Source: Candidatus Njordarchaeum guaymasense (lineage in GTDB: Archaea > Asgardarchaeota > Njordarchaeia > Njordarchaeales > Njordarchaeaceae). From it: a stretch of 25,656 nt of DNA. Position 1 is the first letter of the stretch; the number at the start of each line of letters is the position of its first letter. The stretch is from contig JAUQYT010000304.1 in assembly GCA_030587605.1 (NCBI GenBank), positions 1 through 25,656 on the forward strand, read 5' to 3'. The notes beneath the pieces were generated by a model. The model was not told the origin of the DNA. It worked only from the letters and a program-made list of their open reading frames with translations, and did not search any database. The position numbers and the translations under genes were made by a program. Positions 14,209 through 21,804 of this stretch are shown in pieces.

Positions 14209-14997
14209 ATGGTCAAAAGGCTGGGATCCATGGTCATCGTAGTTGGGTGTTGCGGGTTTGCCATCCCGGGTGGGATGAAAAGCTACTACAAACAATTTGA
14301 TGTTGTGGAGATCCAAAGCACATTCTATAACATACCACGTTTAGAGACTGTTGAACGCTGGAGGCAAGAGGCATCCGCTAGTTTTGAGTTCGTGCCAAAA
14401 GCGTTTCAGGGAATCACTCATCCGACTTCGAGTCCGACGTGGAGAAGGTTTCGAGGAAGACTTCAAAGTGTGGAGAAAAACAGTTCGAAATACGGGTTTT
14501 TGAGACCAACCGGTGAAGTAATTGACTGCTGGAATACCGCAATTGAAATCTGCCGAAGGCTAAGGGCTGAGGCTGTCCTGATCCAGACGCCCCCCAATTT
14601 TGGCGCATCGGAGTCAAATATCTCGAACATGAAGGAACTGCTAATGGGGGTGGAGAGGAGAGGAGTTGTTGTCTGTTGGGAGCCTCGAGGAGATTGGAAT
14701 GAGAATGCTTGCAAGGTAGAGAGTATCTGTTCCGAGCTTGACTTAGTACATGTCGTTGACCTGATGAGAAGAGAGCCGGTTTCCACGCATGAGGTGAGCT
14801 ACATAAGGCTTCACGGTCTTAACCCAAGAGAATTTGACTACAGGCACAAGTATAGTGACGAGGAGCTACTTCGGCTGAAAGATAAGGTTCTCAAACTCGA
14901 TGAGAGGAGCAGGAAAGTGTACGTTCTCTTCAACAACACAAACATGGCGGCCGACGCAAAGAGACTAAAAGAAATGATGTTCTGGAAAGACAGATAA
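14209..14997 (+). CDS. DUF72 (YecE-like) family protein
   Basis: 262 aa, the normal length for this TIM-barrel family of unknown biochemical function. The family opening is clear: VIVVGCCGFAIPGGMKSYYKQFDVVEIQSTFYNIPR (read in two parts, GCCGF and VVEIQSTFY), then FEFVPKAFQGITHP, AVLIQTPPNF, VVCWEPRG, SYIRLHGLN and a late YVLFNNTNMAADA. These match the conserved G-(T/C)-S/CG, E-hN-x-FY, K-ITH, Q-hPP, vE-R and N-N--ga motifs. Translation may begin at the second ATG (14230, MVIVVGCCGF), which better matches homologues; ATG 14209 has only GAGG immediately before it. The protein lies between the GTPase and gltX with its own gaps on each side. Confidence 0.9.
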   Translation: MVKRLGSMVIVVGCCGFAIPGGMKSYYKQFDVVEIQSTFYNIPRLETVERWRQEASASFEFVPKAFQGITHPTSSPTWRRFRGRLQSVEKNSSKYGFLRPTGEVIDCWNTAIEICRRLRAEAVLIQTPPNFGASESNISNMKELLMGVERRGVVVCWEPRGDWNENACKVESICSELDLVHVVDLMRREPVSTHEVSYIRLHGLNPREFDYRHKYSDEELLRLKDKVLKLDERSRKVYVLFNNTNMAADAKRLKEMMFWKDR

Positions 14998-15101
14998 GAA
15001 AAAAGCTTCTTGAATCATAAAAGAGACAATTAGCTCTTTAACGACGTCTCATGATGATTTGACTGTTACGAGGGACCCGCAGTCGACGAGGTGAAAATGA
15101 G

Positions 15102-16832
15102 TTGGCTGAAGATGCTGGAGACACTCAATTGATGGAACTGATTAGGAAACATGCCTTAATAAACGCGGTTAAACATGAGGGGAAAGCTGATGCCAAAGCT
15201 GTAACAAGTCGGATTATGGCTGATGTCCCTGAGGTCAGAAGCAGAGCTAGCGAAATCAGGGAACTAGTTAACAAGATCGTTGCAGAGGTCAATCAGATTA
15301 CCCTGGAAACACAGAAGGAAATAGTAGAAAAGATAGCTCCAGAGTACCTCGTTGAAAAGAAGAAGGTTGAGAAGAAGGAACTTCCACCGCTGCCTGATGC
15401 CGCTGAGGGAAAAGTTGTTACCAGGCTACCACCCGAACCTAACGGTTACATTCACCTTGGTAACGCTATGTCATTTTTCTTCAACTTCCTGTATGCTAGA
15501 AGATACCGAGGAACGCTTTGGCTGCGTTTCGAGGATACAAACCCCAAGAAGGAGAAGGCTGAGTATTACAGTGCCGTCAAAGAAGACATCCTTTGGCTTG
15601 GAATAAAATGGGATAGAGAGAAGAGCAACTCTGATGACATGGAGATATTCTACAACTATGCTAGGAAACTCCTTGAACAAGGCAAGGCCTACGTCTGTTC
15701 GTGCCCGCTGGAGAAGACAAGAAAGAACAGGGCTTCAGGGAAGACGTGTCAATGCAGGGATAACTCTCCTGAAAAGAATCTCGAGCTATGGGAAGGGATG
15801 CTATCTAACCGGTTCAAGGAGGGGGAGGTTGTCTGGAGAATCAAAGGGGACATGCAAAGCATGAACTATGTTATGCGTGACCCCACACTCTTCAGAATAG
15901 TAGATTCACCTCACCCCTTCAAAGGATCTATGTATGTTGTTTGGCCCACATACGATTTTGCTGTGTCCATCCAAGACAGCATTTGCGGAGTAACACACGT
16001 CCTCAGAAGCAACGAATTCGCTCTTCGAGGAGAACTGCAGAACTACATAAGGAAGCTACTCGGACTCAGGGGCCCCTTAATAATAGAGTATAGTAGGTTT
16101 AACTTCGAAGGAACGCCAACCGCAAAGAGGCTAATCAAGCCGCTCATCGATAAAGAAATCGTGTCAGGCTGGGATGACATAAGGCTGTCGACAATCAGAG
16201 GAGTGAGACGGCGAGGAATCATCCCAAAAGCCATTGAAGAGTTCACAGTCCAAGTCGGGATCACCCATGCACAACCGGTTTTCTCGTGGGACCTGCTCCT
16301 AAGTCTAAACCGGAAAATCTTGGATCCTGTAGCCAAGAGGTACTTCTTTGTTGATAACCCGGTTAAACTCACCGTGGAAGACGCCCCAAAACTTATCGTG
16401 AAGCTTAGACATCACCCCGATGCTGAACTTGGGTACAGGGAAGTCAGGACTGGGGACAAGTTTTACATACCTCGAGGTGACCTAGTCGAGACTAACAATT
16501 TGATTAGGCTGAAGGATCTCTACAACGTGAAGATATTAGAAGTAGGAGACGATGAGGCTATTGGCAGATTCGCTGGCAGAGACTTGCAGGAAGGCTTAAG
16601 TAAAGTTCAGTGGACTACTGACCAAAATGTTCCCATCGAAGTTCAGGTACCAGACCTGATCTACAAGGACGGAAGACTCAATGAGCATAGCTTGATAGTA
16701 GTAAAAGGCTACGGCGAGTACGCGTGCAAGGAGTTGCAGGTAGGGGAACACGTTCAGTTTGAAAGATTTGGCTTCTGCAGAATCGATCAAAAAACAGAAA
16801 GCAGCATAGTCGCGTGCTTCACGCACAAGTAG
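15102..16832 (+). CDS. gltX: Glutamyl-tRNA synthetase, archaeal/eukaryotic type
   Basis: Charges tRNA-Glu with glutamate (and probably tRNA-Gln in the archaeal indirect pathway). At 576 aa the order is archaeal: an N-terminal helical appendage (1-95), the catalytic Rossmann domain with the HIGH equivalent PPEPNGYIHLGN (111-121), LWLRFEDTNPKKE, and the all-beta anticodon-binding C-terminal domain typical of archaeal GluRS/GlnRS rather than the bacterial helical one. YVCSCPLEKTRKNRASGKTCQC holds a cysteine cluster that could bind zinc. The second signature, expected as a SKR-type motif, reads GTPTAKRLIK and is somewhat degenerate. TTG 15102 is the start: GAGGTG lies eight bases upstream, and the nearby ATG at 15097 is in a frame that soon stops. 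Confidence 0.95.
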   Translation: MAEDAGDTQLMELIRKHALINAVKHEGKADAKAVTSRIMADVPEVRSRASEIRELVNKIVAEVNQITLETQKEIVEKIAPEYLVEKKKVEKKELPPLPDAAEGKVVTRLPPEPNGYIHLGNAMSFFFNFLYARRYRGTLWLRFEDTNPKKEKAEYYSAVKEDILWLGIKWDREKSNSDDMEIFYNYARKLLEQGKAYVCSCPLEKTRKNRASGKTCQCRDNSPEKNLELWEGMLSNRFKEGEVVWRIKGDMQSMNYVMRDPTLFRIVDSPHPFKGSMYVVWPTYDFAVSIQDSICGVTHVLRSNEFALRGELQNYIRKLLGLRGPLIIEYSRFNFEGTPTAKRLIKPLIDKEIVSGWDDIRLSTIRGVRRRGIIPKAIEEFTVQVGITHAQPVFSWDLLLSLNRKILDPVAKRYFFVDNPVKLTVEDAPKLIVKLRHHPDAELGYREVRTGDKFYIPRGDLVETNNLIRLKDLYNVKILEVGDDEAIGRFAGRDLQEGLSKVQWTTDQNVPIEVQVPDLIYKDGRLNEHSLIVVKGYGEYACKELQVGEHVQFERFGFCRIDQKTESSIVACFTHK

Positions 16833-17133
16833 CATGTGAACATCGCACAGCAAGAATTCTAAAAACTACTTGCTCAAAGTTAGAATGAAGGGGTTTCATC
16901 GCCAACTCGGGAGAGGGGATTCCCCTCAGAAAGGGCGACCCTTTCTGATGGAGGGCGAGGAAGAGGGAACAGTTTAAAAAAACTGTTATTGGCTCAACCC
17001 CCACAATCATATATCCTACGATAGCGCGTTTATAAGGTTTTGCTCCAAATCAAGCGAGTTTTATAAATGAGCTGATGGTTTGATGCGATTTCCGCAACTT
17101 TTTGCGAAAATCACAAGAAAAGGATCCCGTGGC
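16833..17133. other. Intergenic stretch between gltX and the convergent membrane-protein gene
   Basis: It holds four consecutive short hairpins (16885-16987, listed separately), two TATA-like elements facing right (about 17027-17036 and 17056-17068) that lead into no plus-strand gene, and a short CGCAA-CTTT-TTGCG hairpin near 17094-17107 that may end the leftward transcript. A 30-codon frame at 16885-16977 exists only because the hairpins are stop-poor. Confidence 0.5.
16885..16987. repeat. Cluster of four adjacent hairpins downstream of gltX
   Basis: In order: ATGAA-GGGGT-TTCAT (16885-16899); GAGGGGA-T-TCCCCTC (16913-16927); CAGAAAGGG-CGA-CCCTTTCTG (16927-16947, extendable by one pair); AACAGTTT-AAAA-AAACTGTT (16968-16987). 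The stems of 5, 7, 9 and 8 pairs are all perfect. It could be a terminator array, a non-autonomous mobile-element relic or a structured RNA. Confidence 0.6.
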
Positions 17134-17718
17134 TCACTTGGATGCTCTCCTTATTCTCTTACCGCAATTGGAACAGAACTCAGGGTTCGATTCAAATTCG
17201 ACTCCGCACTCAGGGCACCTATAAGGTCTCTTTGTTGCTGGCTGCTTCGTAATTCGCCTCTTTTTGATAAGTCCCCCGATGGATCCCAGTGATCCTCCGA
17301 AAGCACCTGGCGCGCCGATTATGAGACCGTTTACACTTCCTTGCCAGATTCTCTGCAGAACAAGGGTAATTCCGCCCGCGGCTAATTCTTCGGGAAAGTA
17401 GTTCTTCATGACGTAGAGTGCAAGCAATGAGACTACTATCCCGCTCATCAGGCCTGACAGAAGACTGTCTTTCCAGTTTCTTAGGAGGATGAGTCCCAAT
17501 AGGAAAGTTGTTGGTAGCGCCACTAGTAGGAAACTCGTTGAGAGCAAATCGTATAGGAATATGTCTATGAAAGCGAGGACGTAAGCGCGGTCGCCTTGAG
17601 TTGGGTACTTTCCCAGTAATTCTTCGTATTGTTCCGTTAGGAGAATGTATGATAGGACTCCAAGTATTAGTATCAGGAGAATTGATGCGCCAAGTGAACG
17701 AAGTTTATGGATTGCCAA
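17134..17718 (-). CDS. Small multi-pass membrane protein with C-terminal zinc ribbon
   Basis: 194 aa. Hydrophobic spans at about residues 9-27, 58-80, 87-105 and a glycine-rich stretch 128-150 (GLIIGAPGAFGGSLGSIGG), followed by a basic linker and a zinc ribbon YRCPECGVEF...FCSNCGKRI with two C-x2-C pairs 14 residues apart. The zinc ribbon should lie in the cytoplasm. The function is unknown; zinc-ribbon membrane proteins are common in archaea. TTG at 17718 has no ribosome binding site but sits about 22 bases after a TTTAAAG element (17737-17743), as expected for a leaderless mRNA. The gene upstream encodes another small membrane protein with a similar Gly-rich end, so the two may be related or act together. 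Confidence 0.78.
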   Translation of the reverse strand: MAIHKLRSLGASILLILILGVLSYILLTEQYEELLGKYPTQGDRAYVLAFIDIFLYDLLSTSFLLVALPTTFLLGLILLRNWKDSLLSGLMSGIVVSLLALYVMKNYFPEELAAGGITLVLQRIWQGSVNGLIIGAPGAFGGSLGSIGGLIKKRRITKQPATKRPYRCPECGVEFESNPEFCSNCGKRIRRASK

Positions 17719-17736
17719 TTCGCTAACACTACCATA

Positions 17737-17743
17737 CTTTAAA
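17737..17743 (-). promoter_or_regulatory. TATA-like element for the zinc-ribbon membrane protein
   Basis: TTTAAAG on the minus strand, about 22 bases ahead of the TTG at 17718, with no Shine-Dalgarno sequence in between. Confidence 0.4.
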
Positions 17744-17804
17744 GCTCTTTGCGTCGTTGCCCTCTGCGCATCTTAGGTGAGCTTAATTCTGAGTACACCG
17801 AAGC

Positions 17805-18323
17805 CTATTCTCTCTTGGGAGTTAGAGCTCCCCCGAGTACTCCCCCAGCCCCCGATACAACGCCAAACCCCAGTGCCTGAAATGATATGAGCGTCAAGAG
17901 ATACTGAATCGGGTCACGTGTAGCTGGTGGCAGTGTGCCGTTACCTGGGAGCGCTATTCCAAGGAAGGGTGAGAGTATCATTATGATCCAGCCCACAATT
18001 ATCGAGACGATCACGGCGAGGAAACCCGCGGCGAACCCTCTTGAAGCGTTCCTGGAGAGTATTCCCACGGTCACCCCGCAAACAAGCCACGGAAGCACCG
18101 TGAGTGCCAAAAGCTGTATTATAGTTAGACCTAGCTGCGCGTCTAGGAGAACGTAGTGTACCAGAAACCACATTTTGGCTGCCCAACTAAATTGAGAAGA
18201 GGAGAGGGGTTGGACGAAGCTATTCGGAGCTACCTCTGCTGGCAACTCACCGTAGAGCAGCAGACCCCATGTTATCCCCAGGCAAACAGCGAAGCCGGCA
18301 ATGCTACTTGTAGTTGACGCCAA
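17805..18323 (-). CDS. Small multi-pass membrane protein, unknown function
   Basis: 172 aa with about four hydrophobic spans: 8-25, 64-88 (LGLTIIQLLALTVLPWLVCG), 93-120 (GFAAGFLAVIVSIIVGWIIM) and a Gly-rich span 150-166 (GFGVVSGAGGVLGG) before a short basic end. The segment GILSRNASRGFAAGF, a loop between two spans, resembles the loop of archaeal DUF-type membrane proteins, but I cannot name a family. The start TTG 18323 is well supported by GGAGGA at 18331-18336, seven bases upstream. It precedes the zinc-ribbon membrane gene on the same strand, with 86 bases between, and lies 159 bases downstream of the geranylgeranyl-reductase-like gene. Confidence 0.75.
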   Translation of the reverse strand: MASTTSSIAGFAVCLGITWGLLLYGELPAEVAPNSFVQPLSSSQFSWAAKMWFLVHYVLLDAQLGLTIIQLLALTVLPWLVCGVTVGILSRNASRGFAAGFLAVIVSIIVGWIIMILSPFLGIALPGNGTLPPATRDPIQYLLTLISFQALGFGVVSGAGGVLGGALTPKRE

Positions 18324-18482
18324 TATCAGATCCTCCGAGAAAAGTATATTCAGTTGCTAGGTATTATTCCTTTCTTTGACGCCGAAGATCACGTAAAATG
18401 AAGATATGCTATGAGTTATTGGGAGAGAGAGCAGTTTCCCACTTAATTGGTCGTCCTCTTCCGCAAATGCTTTACCATATCG

Positions 18483-19850
18483 TTAGGGCTGTTTTGTTGA
18501 TAGGTGCTTGACTTCTTTGTAGACTGATTCAATTTTTCTCCGCCATGCTGTCAGTCCCTTCAGATCTTTGGGGTATGCCTTGTAAAGGCTCTTCAATTCG
18601 CGCATCTTCTTCGCGACAGTGTTTAGCCTCCTAAGCAATGATATTTTACCTATTCCTCTGAACATGCGCCTGGCTTTCTCGCCCGTGCTGAGTTTTAGTT
18701 CGGCGCCCATGCTTGTTTTGAGAACATCTTCCTCTGTGACAATTCTGTTCTTAAGCCCATAGTTTAATTCCTCGTTGGTGAGAGACTGAAGCATTATTCT
18801 GAAAATGTCAAGAGGGGGTTGCTTGTAGCCATATACTTCAATGAAATCAATATTGTACTTCCACAGTGAGCGCCAACTGTAGTCTCCTTTCTCCAGTGCT
18901 CCAATAGCTACACTCGCAGCTGAGTCTCCGGCAAGCATTGAGGAGTGAATTCCACCGCCGTGAAGTGGATTGACTTGGCACGCTGAGTCTCCTACAAGCA
19001 TAAAACCGTTACTTACACATGACCACAATTGTCTTCTAGTTGGGACTACGCCTCCCCCACCTGTAAGGAGCTTTGAATCCTTGAACATCTTTTGTCGCAG
19101 TACATTGTCATATAGTAGAGTCTTGGGGTTTGGGTGCCCATCTACCATCTGTACGCCTAGCCCCACATTCAAATGTCTGTCTGATTCAGGGAAGAACCAG
19201 ATATATCCGCCGGGAGCCATTTTCTGTTCCAAGTTAATCTTGCAGCGGTCTGGTGGATCCAGCTCGTCTTTTAGAACTCGAATTTCGCGGTAGCAGATTT
19301 CTACGTCTTCTGGATTGACCTCATTCTCTATCCCATATTTCTCTGCGAAAGGAAGAGATTTTCTGAGGACGGCGTAGTACCCGCTTGCATCAATGGTTAT
19401 GGCACTGTGGAACTCCACTGTTTCAGAAGTGTTCATTTTCTTTGCTTTCACGCCTCGTACCGTCTCATCTTTTGCGATGGGTGATTGTATCATTGTCTTA
19501 TCGATTAATGTTGCACCCGCATCCACGGCTTCGTTGACAAGTCTTTGTCCGAAGTTTAGTCTGTTTATTGTGAAACCTTGACCTTGTATCCTCATATGGG
19601 ATTCTCCGTCTGGGGAGTAGAGATCGAATCCATTGATCACTCTTTCCAGTTCGTCGCCCTTTGGGTACTTCAGTTTCAACTTGTCAAAGAGTTCCCTGGA
19701 AACACCGTCTCCGCACACTTTTTCGCCTATCTTCTGTCTTGGTCTACTATCTATTAGTGCAACTCGGAAGCCCGCCTTAGCTATACGTTTAGCTGCAGCT
19801 GTGCCTCCAGTCCCTGCACCCACAACAACAGCGTCATACTTTTCTGTCAA
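18483..19850 (-). CDS. Geranylgeranyl-reductase family FAD-dependent oxidoreductase
   Basis: 455 aa. The N-terminal FAD-binding Rossmann motif is VVVGAGTGGTAAA (G11, G13, G16), followed by an acidic strand end (ALIDSR), the family motif EKVCGDG, ITIDASGYYAVLR, and GFMLVGDSACQVNPLHGGGI, the second FAD signature. This set is characteristic of digeranylgeranylglycerophospholipid reductases, which hydrogenate the isoprenoid chains of archaeal lipids, and of related prenyl reductases; the exact substrate is inferred. The last 90 residues are helical and basic. TTG 19850 is the start, with GAGGAG eight bases ahead and a TATA box at 19891-19900. No other lipid gene is nearby. Confidence 0.92.
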   Translation of the reverse strand: MTEKYDAVVVGAGTGGTAAAKRIAKAGFRVALIDSRPRQKIGEKVCGDGVSRELFDKLKLKYPKGDELERVINGFDLYSPDGESHMRIQGQGFTINRLNFGQRLVNEAVDAGATLIDKTMIQSPIAKDETVRGVKAKKMNTSETVEFHSAITIDASGYYAVLRKSLPFAEKYGIENEVNPEDVEICYREIRVLKDELDPPDRCKINLEQKMAPGGYIWFFPESDRHLNVGLGVQMVDGHPNPKTLLYDNVLRQKMFKDSKLLTGGGGVVPTRRQLWSCVSNGFMLVGDSACQVNPLHGGGIHSSMLAGDSAASVAIGALEKGDYSWRSLWKYNIDFIEVYGYKQPPLDIFRIMLQSLTNEELNYGLKNRIVTEEDVLKTSMGAELKLSTGEKARRMFRGIGKISLLRRLNTVAKKMRELKSLYKAYPKDLKGLTAWRRKIESVYKEVKHLSTKQP

Positions 19851-19890
19851 GATGTCAACTCCTCTTGAGGAATCTCAACTAGAAGTTACC

Positions 19891-19900
19891 ATTAAATATG
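19891..19900 (-). promoter_or_regulatory. TATA box of the geranylgeranyl-reductase-like gene
   Basis: CATATTTAAT on the minus strand, about 45 bases before the TTG start. It predicts a short leader of about 18 bases that just includes the GAGGAG ribosome binding site. Confidence 0.45.
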
Positions 19901-20178
19901 TTTCCATATCAGTCATAATCGGTTCCGAAACGTCCTATCGAATCATCTTTGATCCATCCTAGAAACCGATTTTCTTTTCCTTTTGTTCTTCACAATCCCA
20001 TGACTTTAAGCGCGTCAAGTAATCGATCGATATTTATATCTCCTCGGTTAACGAGTGTTAAGAGGTAACTTAACCACAAAAACGGAAAGTATGATGCACG
20101 TTCTGAGAGGGAAATCCATTCCCTTGTGTTTCATGTATTCGAAAAAATCAGTTTGAGTTTATCGAGGTGTACTTTGGA
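19901..20178. promoter_or_regulatory. Divergent intergenic region upstream of the Gfo/Idh/MocA gene
   Basis: A plus-strand TATA-like TATTTATATC at 20031-20040 is followed by GTTAA-containing repeats (20047-20073), a perfect AGGGAA-ATCCA-TTCCCT hairpin at 20108-20124, and a 21-codon frame at 20091-20156 (MMHVLRGKSIPLCFM and on) with GGAAAG before it. The frame could be a leader peptide but has no support beyond position. Confidence 0.35.
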
Positions 20179-21123
20179 ATGGATCCAAGGTGTGCTGTAA
20201 TCGGCGCTGGATGGTTCGGTAGGGCGCATTGTCGGGTTTACAGAGATTTGGGGGAAGCTCAACTTGTAGCAGTGGCGGACGCTGATTACCCACGTGCTAC
20301 CGAAGTTGCTAAACTCTATGGCTGCAAGGCTTATGACGATTTTCATGAGATGCTTGAGAGAGAGAAACCCGACGCAGTGAGTGTCGTTGTTTCACCACAG
20401 AACCTATCGAAGGTGGCATTAGAAGTAGTTGATTTCGATGTCAAAGGCGTACTTGTGGAGAAGCCTGTAGCCACTCGTTTAGAAGCAATCAGCGAGTTAT
20501 CAAGTAAAAGTAGGAAAAACGGCGTTTCGGTTATGCCTGGGTTCATTGAGCTGTTTAATCCTTGCATTCAGAAACTTGAAGAGATAGTTGCCAAGAGCGG
20601 AGAAGTTGGGCAACCCTATGTTGCGAGCTCAAAGAGGATTGGTAGAAATCCAAAACGTGGATGGGAAATAGGGGTCTTACTGGATCTCGGAATACATGAG
20701 ATCTACGTCTTGCGTAGTCTTTTTGGATCCCCCCGAAGGGTATTCTGCCAAATCAAGAGTTTCGCTGGTGGCAACAACGAGGACTTTGTCAACTTGCTGC
20801 TGGAATTCAACAACGGAGTGCTAGGTATGATTGAAACGAATTGGATTACACCCATAGGTATCAGAAGTATGATGGTCACCGGATCCGAGGGGAGTGTAGA
20901 GGTCGACTACATGACGCAGGAACTGAAAATAATCAAGAAAGAACAAACGATTAAACCACATTCTGTGTTCGAAGAACCACTAAAACGTGAGCTAAGAGCA
21001 TTCCTCGAATCCATAGAAAAAGGTAATGAGCCACCGGTCAACTTGAAGGACGCTGAAGAAACGCTTAGAATCGCACTTGCGGCAATTAACTCATCAAAGC
21101 GAGACGAAGTCATTACAGTGTAG
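20179..21123 (+). CDS. Gfo/Idh/MocA-family NAD(P)-dependent oxidoreductase
   Basis: 314 aa. The N-terminal Rossmann domain begins CAVIGAGWFGRAH (nucleotide-binding GAGWFG), continues with AVADADYPRA and PDAVSVVVSPQ, and reaches the family-defining EKPVA where the Lys helps catalysis. The C-terminal alpha/beta domain includes the conserved DLGIHEIYVLRSLFG with the D-x3-H pair, and SMMVTGSEGSVEVDY. Family members oxidise or reduce hydroxyl groups of sugars, inositols and related compounds; no sugar-pathway neighbour identifies the substrate. ATG 20179 is preferred over GTG 20167 because the GTG is part of the GAGGTG ribosome binding site nine bases upstream of the ATG. It is probably a single-gene unit. 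Confidence 0.92.
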   Translation: MDPRCAVIGAGWFGRAHCRVYRDLGEAQLVAVADADYPRATEVAKLYGCKAYDDFHEMLEREKPDAVSVVVSPQNLSKVALEVVDFDVKGVLVEKPVATRLEAISELSSKSRKNGVSVMPGFIELFNPCIQKLEEIVAKSGEVGQPYVASSKRIGRNPKRGWEIGVLLDLGIHEIYVLRSLFGSPRRVFCQIKSFAGGNNEDFVNLLLEFNNGVLGMIETNWITPIGIRSMMVTGSEGSVEVDYMTQELKIIKKEQTIKPHSVFEEPLKRELRAFLESIEKGNEPPVNLKDAEETLRIALAAINSSKRDEVITV

Positions 21124-21234
21124 CACGCAACTTCGTGAGCTAGACGGTTTCGTGTGGAGATTCAGTCCTATGGAAAACGTAAAATGAGGGTTTCCGGCGG
21201 TTTGTTGTTTGTAGTTGTGTTATTTTGCACAAAA

Positions 21235-21242
21235 TTATATAT
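21235..21242 (+). promoter_or_regulatory. TATA box of the small winged-helix gene
   Basis: TTATATAT about 41 bases before the ATG at 21280; transcription would start near 21264, leaving about 16 leader bases. Confidence 0.5.
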
Positions 21243-21279
21243 CGACGCTCATTATTCCTAGTTCAGTAGGCTGATCATT

Positions 21280-21492
21280 ATGTTTAGCGATGAGAGTGAT
21301 ATTCCTCCGTCTGCGGCGAAGGTATTTAAGATACTAAAGAATAGCGGACCGCTAACGCCCAAGGCGATCTCTGGCGAGACGACTTTCTCATCGCGAACTG
21401 TGAGATATGCGTTGAAGATTCTACTGAAACTCGGACTGATTAGGAAGCTTCCTAATCTGAGAGATGCTAGGCAGTTTATCTATAAGGCTTAG
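21280..21492 (+). CDS. Small winged-helix DNA-binding protein (MarR/ArsR-like)
   Basis: 70 aa, essentially one winged helix-turn-helix domain. SAAKVFKILKNSG is helix 1, LTPKAISGETTF helix 2, SSRTVRYALKILLKLGLIRKLP the recognition helix and start of the wing, and DARQFIYKA the closing strand. It has no effector domain or cysteine sensor, so it may act as a simple dimeric repressor or activator. The family is widespread in archaea under names such as MarR- or transcription-factor-B-like wHTH, and the target is unknown. It is followed by about 310 bases before the FrhB-family gene and may control that gene or itself. ATG 21280 is the only reasonable start. Confidence 0.82.
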   Translation: MFSDESDIPPSAAKVFKILKNSGPLTPKAISGETTFSSRTVRYALKILLKLGLIRKLPNLRDARQFIYKA

Positions 21493-21804
21493 GCATAGAC
21501 TTGGAAGAATTCCCAAACCTCTACATGCTCAGACATATTTTTCTTCTCGTTCTAATGAAGATCGATCCTCCTCATCACATGACAGTTCAGTAGCACCGGG
21601 AGTAACATTCCAGACTCTTATGAATCAGTAGGTGGGAAAAGGGAGGAGTGGTTGAAAACTGTTCACTGCTGGGCAGAGTGGTGTAACAGATTAACGTTTT
21701 TATATTAGAAGTCAGACTTAGTAATAAGATCGCTTGAGATGGATTCTCAATCGAGTCGAACAATTGATGATTTGTCATCTGAAAGATTCTTGTGAGGGAT
21801 ATAG
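21493..21804 (+). promoter_or_regulatory. Intergenic region and promoter of the FrhB-family gene
   Basis: A TTTTATATTA TATA box at 21698-21707 predicts transcription from about 21728. The leader would be about 77 bases with an 18-codon frame (21739-21795, MDSQSSRTIDDLSSERFL) ending nine bases before the main ATG, and a GATGA-TTTG-TCATC hairpin inside it. GAGGG six bases before the ATG at 21805 is the ribosome binding site. The stretch 21493-21690 shows no gene or repeat that I can support. Confidence 0.45.

Noticed and set aside
15051..15109. Possible C/D RNA before gltX (ATGATGA ... CTGA)
   Set aside because: The spacing is too long, no D'/C' pair lies between, and the stretch includes the gltX ribosome binding site.
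16885..16977. 30-codon frame beginning MKGFHRQLGRG in the hairpin cluster
   Set aside because: Its sequence is dictated by the palindromes; there is no ribosome binding site or family match.
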